Shown piece by piece: positions 63,383 through 64,000 of a stretch of 64,000 nt of DNA (positions within the stretch are counted from its first letter, which is position 1; the number at the start of each line of letters is the position of its first letter). The translations under genes and the position numbers were made by a program. Under the pieces are notes generated by a model that saw only the letters and a list, made by a program, of their open reading frames with translations, was not told where the DNA came from and made no database searches. The DNA is from Amphiplicatus metriothermophilus (GTDB lineage: Bacteria; Pseudomonadota; Alphaproteobacteria; Caulobacterales; Parvularculaceae): the NCBI RefSeq assembly GCF_900199215.1, contig NZ_FZQA01000008.1, forward strand, positions 1 through 64,000. The letters run 5' to 3'.

Positions 63383-64000
63383 ATGGCGCGCATCGATCCT
63401 GTTGTCCGGCCTGTCAGACTCATTCCCACGCGCTACCCGCCCGTTCAGACCTTCGAACATGTTGCGTCTACGGACGATCTCGAAGCGGTGATGGCGCTCG
63501 AAGGCTGGACCAACGACCGGCTGGTGCGCGAAAGGCTGATGCGCCTGCCGCGCGAGCGCTGGGTGTATGGCCGTGCGAACGCCAGCGTCGTAATGGCGAG
63601 CTTCCTGCATGCTCCGCCAGGCGGAGGGCGGTTCACATCGGGCGATCTGCACGCTTGGTACTGCTCCTTCGACGAGCGCACGGCCATTGCGGAGGTCGCG
63701 AGCGGCCTGCGCCGGGAAGCCGTCAACGCCGGCTGGGCGGAAATGCGCGCGCATTTTCGCGCATACGCCGCGCGCCTTGAAGGCGATTATGAAGACCTGC
63801 GCGGCAAGGCGCGCGCGCGCGCCGACGTGCTCGACCCGGCGAATTGGACGGCGAGCCAGGCCTATGGCGAGAAAAGGCGCGCGCAAGGCGTCGCGGGCTT
63901 GATCTATCCCAGCGTGCGGCTCAAGGGCGGGACGAACGCCGTCGCGTTCGATCCGCGCAACGTTCTCGACGTGGCGGTCGCCTCGACTTTCGACATCATC
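63383..64000 (+). CDS. RES-family toxin (partial, cut by window end)
   Basis: The first 206 residues of a RES-domain protein. RPVRLIPTRYPPVQTFEHVA at the N terminus, ANASVVMASFLHAPPGGGRF, WYCSFDERTAIAEVA and GLIYPSVRLKGGTNAVAFDP hold the conserved Arg, Glu and Ser of RES toxins. Family members degrade NAD+. It forms a type II toxin-antitoxin module with the Xre-type gene upstream, just after gyrB. The end is beyond the window. Confidence 0.87.
   Translation, partial: MARIDPVVRPVRLIPTRYPPVQTFEHVASTDDLEAVMALEGWTNDRLVRERLMRLPRERWVYGRANASVVMASFLHAPPGGGRFTSGDLHAWYCSFDERTAIAEVASGLRREAVNAGWAEMRAHFRAYAARLEGDYEDLRGKARARADVLDPANWTASQAYGEKRRAQGVAGLIYPSVRLKGGTNAVAFDPRNVLDVAVASTFDII

Overview
The window is a dense, high-GC stretch of bacterial chromosome with about 60 genes and little space between them. 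It looks like an alphaproteobacterium. It carries the alphaproteobacterial serC-serA pair behind a serC-type RNA leader, the mutM-rpsT-dnaA order, a TIGR02300/FYDLN-type acidic protein, a Coq4-type protein, and a CtrA-like TTAA-N7-TTAA box upstream of dnaA. I lean towards a Parvularculales, Hyphomonadales or Caulobacterales relative, but this is inferred from gene content only.

Layout. Positions 1-4.0 kb hold two REP-like hairpins, mutL with the nicking-endonuclease motif, a secreted protein, an iodotyrosine-deiodinase-like nitroreductase, and zapA plus a DUF4164-type gene on the minus strand. Positions 4.2-10.0 kb are a central-carbon operon: tkt, gap, a small lipoprotein, pgk and class I fba. 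Positions 10.1-13.0 kb hold a possible antisense lipoprotein, a Coq4 homologue, thiE and a Sel1-repeat protein. Positions 13.0-24.4 kb form a long co-oriented block: ruvC, ruvA, ruvB, a FAH-family hydrolase, ybgC, tolQ, tolR, tolA, tolB, pal, cpoB and tilS. ftsH, folP, glmM, thiD and a PhzF-family gene follow. Positions 30.9-38.4 kb contain a DMT exporter, serC-serA, a bd/CIO-type quinol oxidase with its DUF2474 peptide, and a secreted protein. Positions 38.6-46.7 kb contain purA, a thioredoxin-like protein, two TPP-type aptamers, an unknown hotdog-like gene coupled to thiC, a DUF433/DUF5615 toxin-antitoxin pair, an aminotransferase and a polysaccharide deacetylase. Positions 46.8-55.4 kb contain sqdB, tRNA-Ala(GGC), the acidic FYDLN protein, aroA-cmk-rpsA, a GST, a frameshifted VOC gene, mutM and rpsT. 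The end holds dnaA-dnaN-recF-gyrB and an Xre/RES toxin-antitoxin pair cut by the window edge.

Most of this is core housekeeping: replication initiation, mismatch and oxidative repair, Holliday-junction processing, envelope integrity, glycolysis, and serine, thiamine, folate and aromatic biosynthesis. The most unusual structure lies between ruvA and ruvB. A ~650-bp unit has 44-bp inverted ends, each itself a hairpin. It contains a DUF559 endonuclease-like gene and a perfect 26-bp-arm palindrome, and it splits ruvB from a vestigial copy of its own start. A 22-bp coding repeat is present on both sides. Other points of interest are two TPP aptamers about 0.4 kb apart, of which the first is divergent, a single-base frameshift in a VOC gene, and likely operators at the toxin-antitoxin loci.
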